This document shows, piece after piece, positions 38,327 to 46,117 of a DNA stretch of 64,000 bases. Where the stretch lies: NCBI RefSeq assembly GCF_016937615.1, contig NZ_JAFHKI010000006.1:62001-126000 (forward strand), read 5' to 3'. Below the pieces are notes generated by a model, which searched no databases, was not told the origin of the DNA, and worked only from the letters and a program-made list of their open reading frames with translations. The translations under genes were made by a program, and so were the position numbers. Each line of letters starts with the position of its first letter. Position 1 is the stretch's first letter. The DNA is from Pseudomonas lactucae. GTDB lineage: Bacteria; Pseudomonadota; Gammaproteobacteria; Pseudomonadales; Pseudomonadaceae.

Positions 38327-39719
38327 GGCGCACCTCGAAGGTGTGGCCGTCGGTAATGAGCCACTGATGATCAATCAACTCGACCAACAGTTTGGCGGTA
38401 TGACGACTGCTCTTACGGGCAAAACGGGGACCGTTGCGGTTCAGCTCCCGAATACTGAAACGCTTCCAATCTTTGACCTGTAGCCATCGCAGCAGCCGGT
38501 CTGCCTCCTCTTTTACTCGACACACTGGCTCCTGCTCAGTCAGGCGCTGGATCTCGGTGAGGTAGTAGCCGACTAGAGCGGAGGCCCGTTGGATATGGTC
38601 GACCTCCACGACGCTGCTCTCCTCCACAACTGCAAGAATGCCGGCGACGCGCAGCAGGTTATCGGCGGCCTTTGATCCGCTGGGCCGTACGCTGGCCAGC
38701 TCGCCAAACTCCCCCAGCTGAGCTTCGATAGCATCATGCAAATCAATCCAGCGACGACGCGCCAGCGGACTGAGGCTCAGCTTTGACAGCTGCAAGGCTC
38801 CGTCAGCGGAAAGTGACCAAGGCTGATAAAACAGAGCCGAAAGGCGATGATGATAGCGCTTGAGGGCAGCGTCTTTGGACAAGTCGACAGCCTGGTAGCT
38901 ACGTTGCCCGGCTAGACTGGTGGGCCAGGTCATCAAGCAGCGCCCTAGAATGCCTTGCCCCTGCAGCAACGGATCACAGAGTAACTGCATGGCCAAATAC
39001 GGTTGCAGCATCAGGTGCAGGCTCAAGCGTCGGTCATAGGCTCGCAAGCTTTCACCAACCATGGAACGCGCGCGATCTATCGGGCTGCCATCCCAGAGTG
39101 ACGACAAGGTCGTGACCGCTTTCAAACGGTTATCCCGACTCATGGTGCTGCTGCCGAGGAATTGTCCACCCTCATCACAGAACAGACCCATGCTAGGCAG
39201 GTCATGACAGAGCCCCTTGATCAGGGCCTCGATAGTCGGGTCGGTGGTGATCAGTCTAGGGGCTGAGGGCTCCGCTTCGAGCGACATTCCGTTTGCGGGC
39301 TCAGGATCGCCAGGCTTGATACGCTCCGCCTGTCGCTGTGCGGCACGGTACCGGGCAAGTTGTTCGCTATAGCGCTGCCACTGTTCACGCTCCCATTGCC
39401 GTGCCGGCAGCAATGCACATCGGTCTGCGGCGGTCTTGCGATCACCTGACGCGGCCACCGTGATCAGGTACAGCGACAGGGGATAATTTCTCCCGTCGAG
39501 CTGTAAGCCCGCATGACCTTGAGTGGCCAGCGCCGAGGCAGCCAACACTGATTGCGCGGCCAGTGCCTGGGGCACGCCGATGACGTCGGCCATGCGCTGC
39601 ACCGCAGGTCCAAGAATCCCACCCAATGCCTGGACTGGATAAGGCTCGGCCACGGGATTCGACTCGATCAGCGGTCGAGGTGGCCGTGGGAGTTCAAGCT
39701 TTGGATCTAACTGCTGCAT
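38313..39719 (-). CDS. DUF3987 family protein (YfjI-like)
   Basis: A 468-aa protein from the ATG at 39719 (MQQLDPKLELPRPPRPL), chosen over the GTG at 39725 because AGGAG sits 7 bases before it. It has the DUF3987 core: QALAAQSVLAASALATQG, the degenerate P-loop-like AASGDRKTAADR (about residue 90), LFCDEGGQFLG and a C-terminal winged-helix-like part. The family is common in integrated elements and is thought to relate to primase/helicase-type ATPases; its function is not established. Upstream of the recombinase genes in one operon. Confidence 0.87.
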   Translation of the reverse strand: MQQLDPKLELPRPPRPLIESNPVAEPYPVQALGGILGPAVQRMADVIGVPQALAAQSVLAASALATQGHAGLQLDGRNYPLSLYLITVAASGDRKTAADRCALLPARQWEREQWQRYSEQLARYRAAQRQAERIKPGDPEPANGMSLEAEPSAPRLITTDPTIEALIKGLCHDLPSMGLFCDEGGQFLGSSTMSRDNRLKAVTTLSSLWDGSPIDRARSMVGESLRAYDRRLSLHLMLQPYLAMQLLCDPLLQGQGILGRCLMTWPTSLAGQRSYQAVDLSKDAALKRYHHRLSALFYQPWSLSADGALQLSKLSLSPLARRRWIDLHDAIEAQLGEFGELASVRPSGSKAADNLLRVAGILAVVEESSVVEVDHIQRASALVGYYLTEIQRLTEQEPVCRVKEEADRLLRWLQVKDWKRFSIRELNRNGPRFARKSSRHTAKLLVELIDHQWLITDGHTFEVRHVQS

Positions 39720-40141
39720 GGGCACTCTCCTCGTTCATTACTGGTTGTCCTCACGTAGTCCCGCCACGGCTGTTGAGTGTTATCAGGGATCAAGGCCCCT
39801 GCGGCCTGTGAGGTGTTCACTGACGCGGAACGACGGCTCCTTACGACCGGGAGCAAGGGCATAACCCCATGAATCTGGCCTCCTTAGACGCATCCGAAGA
39901 TACGGGCGGGTGGAGGCTGTGCCGACTGACGAGTTCGGCACCTGGAGATCCTGGGTGGGAGAAGGCAACAACATCGACGCCTGGGGCATGCCTGACTGTC
40001 AGTCAGGTGCAGCTTTTCCATAGGCTGCGGCACCGGTGCCTGTGTCGTTGCGGATGGCGACGAATCGGATTTGTCAGGCCGATTGTCACGAGGAGAGTTG
40101 CGGCAATGCCTTGTACGACGTGGCTTGCAGCAGTGGTACGA

Positions 40142-40176
40142 GCGCCCGTCTCTTTCCAGAAGAAAGAGACGGGCGC
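40142..40176. other. Hairpin resembling the one at 16028-16100
   Basis: A perfect 15-bp stem GCGCCCGTCTCTTTC with a five-base loop CAGAA. Shares the CCCGTCTCTTT/AAAGAG core with the hairpin near 16065. It lies in the 1030-base gap 39720-40749, where I see no convincing gene; short open frames there are shadows. Possibly a mobilisation or replication structure. Confidence 0.65.
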
Positions 40177-40430
40177 AGTCTGGCGCAGCGAGGAAGGTCC
40201 ATCGTCTGCCGCAGTGGGCAGATCAGTCGAGTAGGCATCCATCACTCTTGTGGAGTGACCGTGCGAGCCGCCGGACGCTAATCGCACTTCGGGAGAACCA
40301 CCACACAAGTGGCGTAGCCTTAAAGGTTCTGGCTACCTGGGCAGGTGCTGTCAACGACAGCGATCCGTGCGCCAATTTTTATACTCACTCGAAAAAGCGG
40401 TCAAGCGTCACTGCCGAAGTGCTCAGAAAG

Positions 40431-40509
40431 TGGCGACTGTCGCCAGTATTGTCGCCATGCTCCAGGCCACGTTCTACGTGGGTTGTCGCCAGCGTCGCCG
40501 CTGTCGCCA
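40431..40509. repeat. TGGCGACA repeat cluster 3 (inverted orientation)
   Basis: TGGCGAC at 40431 followed at once by TGTCGCCA at 40438, then TGTCGCCA at 40450, and a phased group TGTCGCCA 40484, CGTCGCCG 40493, TGTCGCCA 40502 with a 9-base period. It is the reverse complement of clusters 1 and 2, lying on the far side of the DUF3987/recombinase module, so clusters 2 and 3 bracket part of it. Confidence 0.75.
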
Positions 40510-40749
40510 CTCCTACATCCATGCCCAACGAAAAGATCCGCACATACACTGAAATGGCGCTGCGCTTGATAAAGGTTGCAGGGAATTACTGACGTGGGAA
40601 AGCAAGTGTGGCGTTCGTCAAATTGAAAATGGGAGGGTGGAACGCCGCAGCTTCGAGAAAAGCGAGTGAACCCTCCGATCGGCGCGATCAAAGATCGCTT
40701 GATCGGAGGGTTTGGCGGGAAAAGCAAATCTCAAACGTCAATTACAGAC

Positions 40750-41286
40750 TCAGGCATCAAAGCGGGTTGATTGAGAAGTGACGGCCTCACGTCGCATGAT
40801 CAGTGTCTGCTGCAACCGCAGCAGAAAACCTGCTTCAAATGCTTCTTGGGGATCACCTGGACGATGATGCTTTCGATTTTGCGCCAGTGCCCACCACAGC
40901 GGCAATGATGAACCATCGAGCCAGGTCTCAGCGCACCGAACGCCGTCCTCAATCATCGGGCGGAATTCATTGCCCCATGGTGTTCGAAGACCAGGACAGC
41001 CTTCAGCTGAAGGGACAGAGACGTACTCACCAACCTGTTGATGAACGCGCTGAGCTGGGATACCGGACAAACATCGAAACGCCTTGTCGAACAACACAGC
41101 CGCGCCGTCCAACAGCTCTACCGCCAGCTCAACATCCTGTGGAAAATGAAGCAGGACGCTCTGTGCTCCATTAAGCCGAAGTATTGCAGCCTGCCGTAGT
41201 TTAATCGCTGCATCTTCAGGGGTAAGCGATGAAGTATCGATGCTGTTAGGTTTGGGGAGGCCAATGAGAAGCGAAAGATCAAACAT
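40750..41286 (-). CDS. Hypothetical protein, island cargo
   Basis: A 178-aa protein (MFDLSLLIGLPKPNSIDTSSLTPEDAAIKLRQAAIL) with a strong GGAGG ribosome site 8 bases before the ATG at 41286, so it is probably real. It is soluble, mostly helical by appearance, with a Trp-rich stretch (ETWLDGSSLPLWWALAQ). No family recognised. It stands alone on the minus strand; neighbours on both sides are non-coding. Confidence 0.65.
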   Translation of the reverse strand: MFDLSLLIGLPKPNSIDTSSLTPEDAAIKLRQAAILRLNGAQSVLLHFPQDVELAVELLDGAAVLFDKAFRCLSGIPAQRVHQQVGEYVSVPSAEGCPGLRTPWGNEFRPMIEDGVRCAETWLDGSSLPLWWALAQNRKHHRPGDPQEAFEAGFLLRLQQTLIMRREAVTSQSTRFDA

Positions 41287-41820
41287 CGCGGAATCCTCCG
41301 AGATGGTTTGCAGCTTGAATCATTTGACCGGGGTGGCGCACGAGCTTAAAAGGGGGACAGGTCATTTTCCTTATCTCCTCGGACAGTTAAGGAGCCGTCC
41401 ACCCAGCCGTTCTGACACGAAATGGGTGGCGGACCGTACGGGGGTCAGAAACCGGCGTCCGAGGGAACCGGCCAGGCCGAAGCCTGCCCCGCACGGACCG
41501 CCATAGAAAAGCAGCAGCTAAGCCTATGTAAGCACCTAATAACTGGCTATGGCGCTATGCGCCTCGAACAATTCAGGTTCTGACACCCGTCCACGGGATT
41601 GACCGTGGCGGGACAAAGCGTAAATGTGAAGCAGTGATAAAACAAGCATGCAGTATCAATAAGCTATACATCGAATGAAGCTGCCAGCCAGATGATGACG
41701 CTCCACGTTGACTGGTGGCCCTGCACCGCTTCAGGTCTGACCTAGCGACGAATAATGCAGAGTCCGACCACGCTGATAGAATCTGCATGGTTGTACATAA
41801 CGCCCTTCTGAGAAATGTTA
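41287..41820. other. Non-coding gap with small inverted repeats
   Basis: No convincing gene in these 534 bases. There are short GC palindromes (CCCGTCCACGGG near 41587) and a change to lower GC content near its right end, where the immune-like segment begins. Looks like junction DNA between accessory segments. Confidence 0.4.
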
Positions 41821-41957
41821 TGAATACAGAATTGACGGAAGAAGAGATGCGCCGGGCGCTATTCGGTGACTCTCAGCCCCCTGCGCCAGCATTTAACACA
41901 CACGGAAGTGCTCACAAAACGCGTGCATCATCATTTTCGAGTTATGGGCCTCGGTGA
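41821..41957 (+). CDS. Short, probably truncated island protein
   Basis: A 45-aa frame starting MNTELTEEEMRRALFGDSQPP. The N-terminus resembles that of a small protein family I associate with Pseudomonas integrated elements, which then continues with a Lys/Arg-rich body; here the body is missing and the frame ends in FSSYGPR. It may be a remnant rather than a working gene. Confidence 0.4.
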
Positions 41958-41985
41958 GCTCTACGCTGCATAAGCTGCCAGTGAA

Positions 41986-42186
41986 ATGGCAGATATCTCT
42001 TATTCGCTTGAGGAGGTCGGAGCTAGCTCAGGCCCCGATGGGGTTCGCCAGCATCTTGATGGTCAATTTCGTTCGCGATACGCCCGTGACACCAACTCTT
42101 GGAAAACTTCCCTGTACGAAGGGCTCAGAGACTCAGACTGGTTTTGCATTGAAGGCTACCGACTCATCCGTACCCCCCGCGCATAA
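41986..42186 (+). CDS. Small hypothetical protein
   Basis: A 66-aa frame (MADISYSLEEVGASSGPDGVRQHLDGQF) with balanced composition and an acidic/aromatic C-terminal half (DSDWFCIEGYRLIR). No clear ribosome site and no family recognised. It might be a remnant of a larger gene together with the frame at 41821. Low confidence. Confidence 0.35.
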   Translation: MADISYSLEEVGASSGPDGVRQHLDGQFRSRYARDTNSWKTSLYEGLRDSDWFCIEGYRLIRTPRA

Positions 42187-42277
42187 ATGGCATGTCCTAT
42201 GCGCTGACGAAAATCAGCTTCTACTCTATTGAGAAACCGAAATCATCGGGCACATCCTTGTTTCCAATTGCGCCTTT

Positions 42278-42316
42278 GACATTGTCAGATTTTTAGTACT
42301 AATATCTGACAATGTC
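42278..42316. promoter_or_regulatory. 39-bp palindrome before the QueC-like operon
   Basis: GACATTGTCAGAT and its exact complement ATCTGACAATGTC flank 13 AT-rich bases centred on AGTACT. It ends 30 bases before the first gene. Such a long symmetric site is a good operator for a dimeric or tetrameric repressor, and the operon encodes an XRE-type DNA-binding protein. Confidence 0.75.
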
Positions 42317-42346
42317 AAAACCGGTATTCACTGGGGGCTGGACGAA

Positions 42347-42916
42347 ATGAGCGATGGGCCACATAGAAGCTTGAAGCTGCGAAAGCCATGGAAAGAACTG
42401 GCAAAGCGTGCGGACAAAGACACCTACGATGCCTCCCAGATAGCTGAGGCTACGAAGCATGCAGTTGCCAGTGACTTCAAAATGGAGGTCTCGTGGCTCC
42501 TGATGGAAGCCCTGAAAGCAGTGTTTACCGGTTGTGATAACTCTCTGGAAATTCGAGAAATCGCGCTTACGCAACTTGAAGATGCGAAAGCATTTGCAGC
42601 AGCCTCCGTTTTTGGAACGAATCTTGTGGAATGGAGCATCGCCCTTATCCATGAAGGGAAATTTGGAATTGAAGCATTCCATGAGGCAGTAGGCCTCGCC
42701 GCCAAAGACCGCTGCCACGCGAACATACGGTCGATTGAAGAACACTACCTTCGCGACTCAAACGAGCGAAGAGCAGAGCACGTGAGTAAGAGACTACAGA
42801 ATGCCATTTCTACTCTATCGAGCACCCAGCTCGGTCTGGATCTTGTGGGCCCAGAGCCCGTACGAATCGCTCCACCGAGGAAGATGGAAGGTCTTGATGA
42901 CGGGGTATCGTTGTGA
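42347..42916 (+). CDS. Unknown protein, first gene of the QueC-like / ImmA / PIN operon
   Basis: A 189-aa soluble, mostly helical protein (MSDGPHRSLKLRKPWKELAKRADKDTY). GGGGG upstream may serve as ribosome site. The body (ASQIAEATKHAVASDFKMEVSWLLMEALK) looks like a helical repeat; no catalytic motif is visible. It is coupled to the QueC-like gene through a TGATG overlap. Composition is lower in GC than the housekeeping genes. Family not recognised; in this setting it may be a partner or substrate of the QueC-like enzyme. Confidence 0.75.
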   Translation: MSDGPHRSLKLRKPWKELAKRADKDTYDASQIAEATKHAVASDFKMEVSWLLMEALKAVFTGCDNSLEIREIALTQLEDAKAFAAASVFGTNLVEWSIALIHEGKFGIEAFHEAVGLAAKDRCHANIRSIEEHYLRDSNERRAEHVSKRLQNAISTLSSTQLGLDLVGPEPVRIAPPRKMEGLDDGVSL

Positions 42917-44289
42917 TGAACACCTTCCCGCCTAAGGAAATAGCTGTAGATATACTTGAACCTGGCGCCCGCAAAAGAAACGGCGTAATCCCGTGTTACA
43001 TCGAGAAGAACATCGAGTTCGACCTCGAGGCTCTCGCATCCTTCTCATCCCATGACAAATGGGAGCCCGTAACGTATGACGCACTACTCATATCAGCTGC
43101 AGTTGAGTTCTGTGATCGCTACCTTGTCCGCAGTTCCATGAATTGGGGCCGTCGATTCATCGTTCACGCTCCAGTACACGACGTTGAGCGGTGGTCGAGT
43201 AACAAGGTAAACCGAGCGCTCGTCAACGCACTGAACCTTTTGACCGGAGACGACTGGCATTTCAATTTTGGACCTCGAAAACAAGCTGCACAGAGACCGC
43301 CGCAAGGCCAAATAGCTTTTCCTTCCGATGCAGAGGCTGTCATTGCCTTCAGTGATGGAATGGACTCACGTGCGGTCTCTGAGCTTGAGAGCAAGCGCCT
43401 AGGTAAACGCCTGATTCGTCTTCGAATAGGGAGCAAACAACACGACATTTCAAAAAAGGAACGCCAAAGGATTCCATTCACGGCCATCCCATATTCAGTC
43501 AAGCTTGATGATGCAAGAAGCGCTGAGAGAAGTGCACGCAGCCGCGGATTCAAATTCAGTATCATATCGGCAGTTGCGGCGTATCTAATTGATGCTCCAA
43601 TGGCCATCATCCCCGAAAGCGGACAAGGTGCACTTGCACCTGTGCTCCTTCCTGTTGCACATGGGTATGAGGACTATCGAAATCACCCCGTCTTCACCAA
43701 GCTGATGGAGCGCTTTATCGAAGCACTTCTTGGTTACCGATTCCAGTACACCTTTCCCAGGCTTTGGATGACGAAAGGCGAGACCCTGCGCGAGTTTGTG
43801 GAAACCTGTGGCCCTAACGTGAATTGGATAACGACCAGGTCGTGCTGGCAGCAATCCCGGCAGGTAGCCGTTTCAGGCGCAAGAAGACAGTGCGGCATAT
43901 GCGCCGCGTGTATGCTTCGCCGCCTTAGCGTTCACGCTGCAGGATTGGAAGAGCCACCAACGAATTATGTGTGGGAATCCCTAGATAGTCCGACCTGGAA
44001 GTCAGGCGCAGCAAAAGAATTCACCAGCTTTACCGAAGCCTTGCAACAATACGCTATCGCAGGGGTACTTCATTTCGAGCACCTTTCTTCGATTCGGGAA
44101 TCTTCGCAGTACGAACTGATCAAACGCCGCAGAACGAGCGAACTGGCTCGAGCTCTGGCCGAGTCGCCACATGCCGTGGCGCAGAACCTTGACAGGCTCT
44201 TGCAGCAACATGCCAAGGAATGGTCAGCGTTCACGAGCGATATGAGATCAGAGTCGTTCGTGAGGAAGTGGATAGATGGCGCATCATGA
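42916..44289 (+). CDS. QueC-like PP-loop ATPase (7-cyano-7-deazaguanine synthase-like)
   Basis: A 457-aa protein. The PP-loop FSDGMDSRAVSEL (about residues 145-157) stands for the QueC SGGLDS motif, and four Cys near residues 310-332 (C, then CGICAAC) match the QueC zinc site. It has an extra N-terminal domain of about 130 aa and a C-terminal tail not found in QueC (about 230 aa). No other queuosine genes are nearby, so it is not housekeeping QueC. QueC-like enzymes of this kind occur in defence loci (QatC; Cap9 of type IV CBASS). Start taken at the ATG 42916 (GTG 42913 also possible). Confidence 0.85.
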   Translation: MNTFPPKEIAVDILEPGARKRNGVIPCYIEKNIEFDLEALASFSSHDKWEPVTYDALLISAAVEFCDRYLVRSSMNWGRRFIVHAPVHDVERWSSNKVNRALVNALNLLTGDDWHFNFGPRKQAAQRPPQGQIAFPSDAEAVIAFSDGMDSRAVSELESKRLGKRLIRLRIGSKQHDISKKERQRIPFTAIPYSVKLDDARSAERSARSRGFKFSIISAVAAYLIDAPMAIIPESGQGALAPVLLPVAHGYEDYRNHPVFTKLMERFIEALLGYRFQYTFPRLWMTKGETLREFVETCGPNVNWITTRSCWQQSRQVAVSGARRQCGICAACMLRRLSVHAAGLEEPPTNYVWESLDSPTWKSGAAKEFTSFTEALQQYAIAGVLHFEHLSSIRESSQYELIKRRRTSELARALAESPHAVAQNLDRLLQQHAKEWSAFTSDMRSESFVRKWIDGAS

Positions 44290-45455
44290 CCAAACCAAAC
44301 TATGAACTGAACCCAGGTGAACTGGGTGAACGACTAAAGGTCGCGCGCGAAACCGCGGCCATGACCCAAGACGCAGCGGCCAAAGCAGTTGGCTTTGCTC
44401 GAACCACTCTTGTGGCTATTGAAAAAGGACAGCGCTCTGCAAAGCTTGACGAGATCCAGATGCTTAGCCGCTGTTATGGAGTATCTGCTAACTCTTTGCT
44501 ACGCCGAGAAGCGGTCCATGTGGACCTTGTTCCTCGCTTCCGCTCACTCCCAGACACTGGTGATGCAGGCATCGACCAAGCTGCTCGGATGTTGAATGAT
44601 CTCGTCAGGGCGGAAGTAGAACTTGAAAACATTTTAGGTGTTCGGAAAACCTCGAATTATCCGACCGAAAAAAGCATCTTACCAGGCGATGTACGCAAAC
44701 AAGCAGAGCACGATGCTCATAGCCTCCGAAGCTGGCTAGGGCTCGGCGAGAGCCCCATCCAAGATCTGTTTTCACTCATAGAGATGCAACTTGGAATTCG
44801 TGTCTATAGCCGGAGACTTGAATCGAAAGTGTCTGGGCTATTTGCCTATGACGACGCCGTTGGCGCCTGTATGCTAATAAATGCAGTACATCGGAAGGAT
44901 CGTCAAACCCAGACTGGCGCCCACGAGCTCGGGCACTTTATAGCGACGCGACGTCAGCCCGAGATCTATCAAGCCGAAAAGCATGAGAACTCGCGTGAAG
45001 AACGTTACGCGAATGCTTTCGGTAGTGCTTTTCTGACGCCTGCCCGCACTGTCATGGAAAAGTTCAAGGAAGTGACCATTGGATCAACCCACCTCACTCG
45101 TCGGCACATCATCCTGCTCGCTAGTTTCTTTGGCATTTCACGCCAGGCAATGGTGATGAGGCTTGAAGAATTAGATCTGACGAAAAAGGGAACGTGGGAT
45201 TGGTTCATGGATAATGGCGGTATAACCGACGACCAAGCCCAGCAGGTACTAGGCACGATAGCTCAAGATTCCACGCCTATGGAAGGCGCGCAATCAACTA
45301 GGCTTTTTTTGTTAGCTATCGATGCCTGGAAAAAGGATCTAATCAGCGAAGGGCAAATGTCGGATTTGCTTAAGCTAGATAGGGCGAAAGTACGCGAGTT
45401 GCTTGATGAGGCAGAAGAGGATGAGGTTGATGACCTTTTCAAGCTGTCTCACTGA
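44286..45455 (+). CDS. XRE - ImmA/IrrE metallopeptidase fusion
   Basis: A 389-aa protein from the ATG at 44286, overlapping the QueC-like stop by 4 bases. Residues about 12-70 form an XRE helix-turn-helix (ERLKVARETAAMTQDAAAKAVGFARTTLVAIEKG). The middle carries the gluzincin motif HELGHF (about 213-218) with a downstream Glu (ENSREERYANAFG) as third ligand. ImmA/IrrE enzymes cleave repressors on a stress or damage cue. It probably binds the 39-bp palindrome, or cleaves its own repressor partner, to switch on the operon. Confidence 0.9.
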   Translation: MTKPNYELNPGELGERLKVARETAAMTQDAAAKAVGFARTTLVAIEKGQRSAKLDEIQMLSRCYGVSANSLLRREAVHVDLVPRFRSLPDTGDAGIDQAARMLNDLVRAEVELENILGVRKTSNYPTEKSILPGDVRKQAEHDAHSLRSWLGLGESPIQDLFSLIEMQLGIRVYSRRLESKVSGLFAYDDAVGACMLINAVHRKDRQTQTGAHELGHFIATRRQPEIYQAEKHENSREERYANAFGSAFLTPARTVMEKFKEVTIGSTHLTRRHIILLASFFGISRQAMVMRLEELDLTKKGTWDWFMDNGGITDDQAQQVLGTIAQDSTPMEGAQSTRLFLLAIDAWKKDLISEGQMSDLLKLDRAKVRELLDEAEEDEVDDLFKLSH

Positions 45456-46068
45456 TCGAGATAGCATTCTCGTTCTCGACGCCAGTGTCATCATAAACTT
45501 GCTGGCGACCGGCTATGCAAGCGCAATCCTGCAAGCAGTTCCGACTCCTATTGTTGTCACTGACAATGTAATACGGGAGATTGAGCTAGGAACGGTAAAC
45601 AGCCGGCCTGAGCCGAAACAGCTTTTGGAGCTAATCCATAATCAAATTTTAAAGACAGAAGAGCTTTCTGGCATTGCATTAGAGCACTTCTTCGACTTGG
45701 TATCCGGATCCACAGCGGCCTCGCTCGGAGACGGAGAAGCCGCGACACTCGCGCTTGCACATAGCAACGGGTTTACCGCAGTCATTGATGAAAAAAAAGC
45801 GACTCAAATTTCCTCCCAACGTTTTGAAACACTGCGACTCATTACAACAGTCGATATTCTTGCTTACGAGCCCGTGCGTATTTCAATCGGAGATAAAGCC
45901 TTAGCCGTTGCAACGCTTCAAGCGCTGAAACACGCCAGAATGCAAGTCCGAGACAGCCAATTCGACTGGATTGAAAAGGTGATCGGACGCGAAAACGTAG
46001 GTTTATGCCCAAGCCTTAGGAGGCTTGCAAAGCTTAAGCTGGCCGGGCGTCGCAGTGTTAGCCAGTAA
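45430..46068 (+). CDS. PIN-like nuclease domain protein
   Basis: A 212-aa protein from the ATG at 45430, overlapping the metallopeptidase gene by 26 bases. It has the PIN acid residues: Asp in ILVLDASVIINLL (about 17), Glu in VIREIELG (about 50), Asp-x-Glu in GDGEAATLALA (about 101-103) and Asp in AVIDEKKA (about 120). PIN domains are metal-dependent RNases, often toxins. An ImmA/IrrE-XRE plus PIN pair is a recurrent two-gene arrangement; here it is joined to two further genes. Likely effector. Confidence 0.83.
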   Translation: MTFSSCLTDRDSILVLDASVIINLLATGYASAILQAVPTPIVVTDNVIREIELGTVNSRPEPKQLLELIHNQILKTEELSGIALEHFFDLVSGSTAASLGDGEAATLALAHSNGFTAVIDEKKATQISSQRFETLRLITTVDILAYEPVRISIGDKALAVATLQALKHARMQVRDSQFDWIEKVIGRENVGLCPSLRRLAKLKLAGRRSVSQ

Positions 46069-46077
46069 TGCTGGGCC

Positions 46078-46110
46078 GACCTATACAGCTAATTTTTAGC
46101 TGTATAGGTC
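46078..46110. terminator. Hairpin between the PIN-like gene and the convergent defence operon
   Basis: GACCTATACAGCTAA-TTT-TTAGCTGTATAGGTC, a perfect 15-bp stem with a three-base loop, between genes ending at 46068 and 46118. Placement fits a two-way terminator, although no outer T-run is seen. Confidence 0.75.
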
Positions 46111-46117
46111 TGAGACT

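Noticed and set aside
40003..40592. Short open frames of 80-170 codons in the gap 39720-40749
   Set aside because: Overlap each other and the repeat/hairpin structures, no ribosome site, low-complexity Arg/Ser content.
42347..46068. QatABCD or type IV CBASS
   Set aside because: QueC-like gene present, but no QatA ATPase, TatD nuclease, nucleotide cyclase or TGT-like gene.
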